DNA of 64,000 bases from contig QWHC01000016.1 of assembly GCA_021404685.1 (NCBI GenBank), positions 1 through 64,000 of the forward strand, written 5' to 3'. Position numbers and translations under genes: made by a program. Positions 60,941-64,000 of the stretch are shown here, piece by piece; position 1 is the stretch's first letter, and each line of letters opens with the position of its first letter. This stretch comes from Chloroflexi bacterium CFX4 (lineage in GTDB: Bacteria > Chloroflexota > Anaerolineae > Aggregatilineales > UBA2796). The notes beneath the pieces were generated by a model. That model did no database searches and was not told the origin of the DNA. It saw only the letters and a program-made list of their open reading frames with translations.

Positions 60941-62532
60941 GTACGAGTACGCGCAGCCTAGGCAACTACGGGCAATCGAACCTCGCACGCGGGCTGATCG
61001 GCTTCCGTCGCTTCGTGCGGCGGAACGCCCTCTTAAATGAACTGCTGCCGTTCGGCACCTTTGTGCTTGGCTTGGCGGCTGTGTTGATCGCCAACTACCT
61101 GATGGCAATCACCGACTCTGCCTTCTTGATTGCCGGTGGCGTCATTGGTGGCTTTGTGGCGTTGTGGGTCGTGCTGCGCCCACAGATGGGTTTATACATC
61201 CTCGCCGTATTCACCTACATGAACCTTTCCGACGCGCTAGAGGTCAGTTTCGGTATTCCCAAAATTAACCAACCCCTGATCGGCTTAATCTTGGTCAGTG
61301 TGTTGGCAAACCGCATTGTGTTGCAGCGCAAGCCGTTCATCTTTCGCGGCGTAGAAGCCACAATGGTGCTGTATGGTGTTGTTTCAACCATCTCGGTATT
61401 GTTTGCCTCAGCAAATCAGGCAGCTGCGCTAGATCGCTTGGTGGACTGGCTGAAAGATTTCGCCATTCTGATCATCATGGTGCAGTTGTGCGACGAGGAA
61501 CAGAGCTTCAAAACGGTGCTGTGGGCGCTCATCGTGAGCGCTGCCTTCATCGCCAGCCTGAGTTGGTATCACACCTTTACGGGTGATACCGCGAACGACT
61601 TCTTTGGCTTGGCAAAATCGGGCGTCCATCAGATCATCGGCGATATGGACGATTTGCGCGTCACCGGTCCGCTGGATGATCCGAACTTCTATGCCCAAAT
61701 TCTGCTGATGATCTTTCCGTTGGCTGCCTACCGCATGTTGACCGGCGTCAGCCAGAACGGGCGCTTTGTTGGGATGATCTGCACGGTGTTGATCGTCGGC
61801 GCAGCGATTTTTACGTACTCACGCGGTGGCTTCTTGGCATTGGTGGTCGTTTTGGGTTTGCTAGTGCTAGATCGCCGCTACAACCTGCTAAAGGTTGCCG
61901 TGATCACGGTGATGGGGTTGGCAGTGCTGCTGCCAATCATGCCCTCTGGCTATGTAGATCGCTTGCTGACACTTGGCGATGCGCTGCCAGCCAACACAAG
62001 CGCGCAATCGGAGGCATCTTTCCGTGGACGGTCTAGCGAGATGATCATCGCCATGCAGATGTTCACTGAAAATCCGATTTTGGGCGTTGGTAAGCGCAAT
62101 TATCAGGTCTTGTACGTTGAATACTCGTCCATGCTCGGCTTAGACCCACGCCTTGAAGATCGGCAGGCGCACAGCCTCTACCTTGAACTGGCTGCCGAGA
62201 TGGGTATGTTAGGCATCCTCTCCTTTAGTGGCATTTTGGTGGCGCTTTTCATCAGCACAGCACGCGCACGGCGGCAGTTCCGCGAATTGGATCGCCCTGA
62301 TCTTTCGGCGTGGACGGCAGCCCTGCAACTTGGTGTTGTGTCCTATATGATCACCAGCATTTTTCTGCATAACGACTATGCCCGTTATATGTGGATGCTC
62401 TTTGCGATGGCTGCCAGCGCCAGCGTATTAGCGCAAGCGATGACCAACCGCCGCCATGAAATCTTGCGTGAAGCACGTCAAACGTCGCTGAATTTATCGG
62501 CTAACAACAGCACCGAGGTACGAGGCGCATGA
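60937..62532 (+). CDS. O-antigen ligase/polymerase-like membrane protein
   Basis: The protein has 531 residues and a dozen or so hydrophobic segments. The large outer loop (about 350-420) has SFRGRSSEMIIAMQMFTENPILGVGKRNYQV and DRQAHSLYLELAAEMGMLGILSF, the Wzy_C/WaaL-type block with the AHSLYLELAAEMG motif. It should polymerise or transfer polysaccharide on the outside of the membrane. It overlaps the genes on both sides by 4 bases, which ties it to the Wzz-like and BcsB-like proteins. Confidence 0.88.
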   Translation: MSTSTRSLGNYGQSNLARGLIGFRRFVRRNALLNELLPFGTFVLGLAAVLIANYLMAITDSAFLIAGGVIGGFVALWVVLRPQMGLYILAVFTYMNLSDALEVSFGIPKINQPLIGLILVSVLANRIVLQRKPFIFRGVEATMVLYGVVSTISVLFASANQAAALDRLVDWLKDFAILIIMVQLCDEEQSFKTVLWALIVSAAFIASLSWYHTFTGDTANDFFGLAKSGVHQIIGDMDDLRVTGPLDDPNFYAQILLMIFPLAAYRMLTGVSQNGRFVGMICTVLIVGAAIFTYSRGGFLALVVVLGLLVLDRRYNLLKVAVITVMGLAVLLPIMPSGYVDRLLTLGDALPANTSAQSEASFRGRSSEMIIAMQMFTENPILGVGKRNYQVLYVEYSSMLGLDPRLEDRQAHSLYLELAAEMGMLGILSFSGILVALFISTARARRQFRELDRPDLSAWTAALQLGVVSYMITSIFLHNDYARYMWMLFAMAASASVLAQAMTNRRHEILREARQTSLNLSANNSTEVRGA

Positions 62533-64000
62533 AAAAAATAACCTTTGCCGTTTCTCTGCTCGCCCTGTTTGGCGTCTTAGCGCTTGCTTTGCCTGCTCCG
62601 CATGAGCAATTGAGCGCGCTGCAAAGTCCGCCTACGGCAACACCTGCCACACCGACCATCACGCCCACGCCGCGCAGCTTGCTGACGGCGCAGCCCACTG
62701 CTCAACCTGATAATGTGTTGTTGGCGCAGGAGATCAGCCTTACGGCGCTGAATGTGCGCGATATTGAGCTAAGCACACCGCAAAGCGCTAACCGCTTCAC
62801 CTTCCGTGTGCCAGATAACTGGCTGGCAAGTGGCGCGAACGTGCTGCGCCTTGATCTGGACTACTTCCTCATCACTTCTGATGGTCTATCAACAGCGGTG
62901 GCGATACCACCTGTGGTGCTGCGCGTGCGCTTGGATAATGTGCCGATTGCCGCCATCAGCCTATCGCCAACCTCCACAGGGCGTCGCTTTGTGGAGGTGC
63001 CGCTGCCCGCCGAAATTATGGGCGATCCCGCGCAGCGTGATCACAACATCCAGCTTATCCTTGAAGGGCGCGATCAATGCCTGATCGGGATTGAATCGCG
63101 GGTGCGGATTGCCGCAGCAACTTCTGCGTTGGCGTTCCAATACCGTTTGTTACCGCCCCCGCTTGATCTCTCGCTCTATCCACGCCCGTTCTATAACAAC
63201 ACGCCCGCCGTGCTGAGCGAGACCGTTGCCTTTGTGCTGCCCGCGCAGCCTGAAGCGATTGACTATGAAGCGGCTGCCAGCCTTGCCGCTGCGCTTGGTG
63301 CGCTCTCTCGCAACCGCCTACGGATGTATGCCGTCACGGCAGACGCGCTGACCGATGTAGATCGGATTGCCAACCAACTGTGGGTGGGGCAGATCGGCAA
63401 ACACGCCGCTATTGATGCCGCTTATGCGGCAGATCGTTTCCCGACCAAGCTGAACGCCGATGGCAGCCTCACAGTTGGCAGCACACGCATCGCGCCTGAT
63501 GATGGCGTGGCGCAGATCATCGCCAACGCGGATAATCCGAACGCTGCCATCATCGCTGTGACTGCCCAGACCGCCGAAGGCTTCCAAAAGGCAGTGCAGG
63601 TGTTGAGCGGACCACCCTCTATCATTGGGTTAGGCGGCTCGGTTGCGCTTGTCTCGCAGATTGGGCAGACGGCACGCCTTGACAGCAACACTGCGCTGGC
63701 TGAGCGCGTCACTTTTGCTGATCTTGGCTTTGTGAACGTGCCAATCTATGGTGCAGGCTTGCAGTTTGGCGAGATCACCTTCACGATGCCAGAGGGTGTC
63801 GTGCTGACTGAGGACGCCGCGTTGGACATGCGCTTTGATTACTCGGACACGCTGGCAGATGCCAACGCGACGATCACGCTCTTTATGAACGAAACGCCCT
63901 TGAACAGCGCTTTTTTACGCAATCCGCGCACGGGTGAGCGCATTTCGCAGATCAAAGCGCGCATTCCGCCCAGCAGCGTGATCAGCGGCGCGCTCAACGC
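62529..64000 (+). CDS. BcsB-like cellulose synthase regulatory subunit (3' end outside window)
   Basis: The frame runs 490 codons to the right edge and is truncated there. The start overlaps the previous stop by 4 bases. After a signal peptide (MKKITFAVSLLALFGVLALA) comes a Thr/Pro-rich linker and then BcsB-type sheet domains: NWLASGANVLRLDLDYFLITSD, VVLRVRLDNVPIAAISLSP, DQCLIGIESRVRIAATSALAF and LDLSLYPRPFYNN. BcsB is the outer partner of cellulose synthase BcsA and binds the emerging glucan. The BcsA gene is not in view. It could also serve a related synthase. Confidence 0.8.
   Translation, partial: MKKITFAVSLLALFGVLALALPAPHEQLSALQSPPTATPATPTITPTPRSLLTAQPTAQPDNVLLAQEISLTALNVRDIELSTPQSANRFTFRVPDNWLASGANVLRLDLDYFLITSDGLSTAVAIPPVVLRVRLDNVPIAAISLSPTSTGRRFVEVPLPAEIMGDPAQRDHNIQLILEGRDQCLIGIESRVRIAAATSALAFQYRLLPPPLDLSLYPRPFYNNTPAVLSETVAFVLPAQPEAIDYEAAASLAAALGALSRNRLRMYAVTADALTDVDRIANQLWVGQIGKHAAIDAAYAADRFPTKLNADGSLTVGSTRIAPDDGVAQIIANADNPNAAIIAVTAQTAEGFQKAVQVLSGPPSIIGLGGSVALVSQIGQTARLDSNTALAERVTFADLGFVNVPIYGAGLQFGEITFTMPEGVVLTEDAALDMRFDYSDTLADANATITLFMNETPLNSAFLRNPRTGERISQIKARIPPSSVISGALN

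Overview
The window looks like a chromosomal segment of a Chloroflexota bacterium, probably Anaerolineae-like. This is an inference from gene style: long Thr/Pro-rich linkers in exported proteins, a VFRPSD/TFYLRNSNTTG-type repeat protein, a homocitrate synthase, an archaeal/eukaryotic-type tyrosyl-tRNA synthetase and a Suv3-like helicase. Base composition is moderately GC-rich. Genes are tightly packed with many 4-base ATGA stop/start overlaps. No phage genes, transposases, rRNA, tRNA or CRISPR arrays were recognised.

Layout. 1-3043: two minus-strand genes, a truncated repeat-rich secreted protein and a zinc-ribbon membrane protein. 3370-12644: a sugar-utilisation operon with a LacI-type regulator and its likely operator, a binding protein, two permeases (the first with an SH3b-like domain in its outer loop), an ATPase, a GH125-like glycosidase and a GH13_18 sugar phosphorylase. 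12703-18755: a lipoprotein, a small membrane protein, a CoiA-like protein, a Suv3-like RNA helicase and a SCO1-like lipoprotein. 18752-26005: minus-strand genes, namely a MraY/WecA-type transferase and then a compact run argH, MFS transporter, M48 peptidase, an MntA-like/HepT-like toxin-antitoxin pair, carA and an unknown gene. 26139-33612: a TgpA-like transglutaminase, homocitrate synthase, homoaconitase large subunit, a helical-repeat protein and a PLP enzyme. 34043-41858: ribosomal protein L28, two glycosyltransferases, a TIR-domain protein, a DinB-like protein, a dienelactone-hydrolase-like protein without its nucleophile, lipB and small unknown genes. 41954-43750: a secreted NHL-type propeller protein.

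44144-50927 is the most unusual part. It holds three tandem, diverged copies of a two-gene cassette. The first gene of each pair encodes an N-terminal WXG100 domain fused to a C-terminal HELGH metallopeptidase-like domain. The second encodes a signal-peptide-bearing WD40-like beta-propeller. The cassette ends are strongly conserved while the middles diverge, and the first copy is broken by a frameshift. This resembles a type VII-secreted polymorphic toxin array with an exported propeller as a candidate immunity protein or partner. That role is inferred, not shown.

51013-64000: tyrS, an alpha-glucosidase, a convergent pyruvate (or 2-oxoacid) dehydrogenase operon (E1-alpha, E1-beta, E2), a degenerate glycerol-1-phosphate-dehydrogenase-like protein, a HEAT-repeat protein, and an exopolysaccharide cluster (Wzz fused to a degenerate GGDEF domain, an O-antigen-ligase/polymerase-like protein and a truncated BcsB-like protein running off the right edge).
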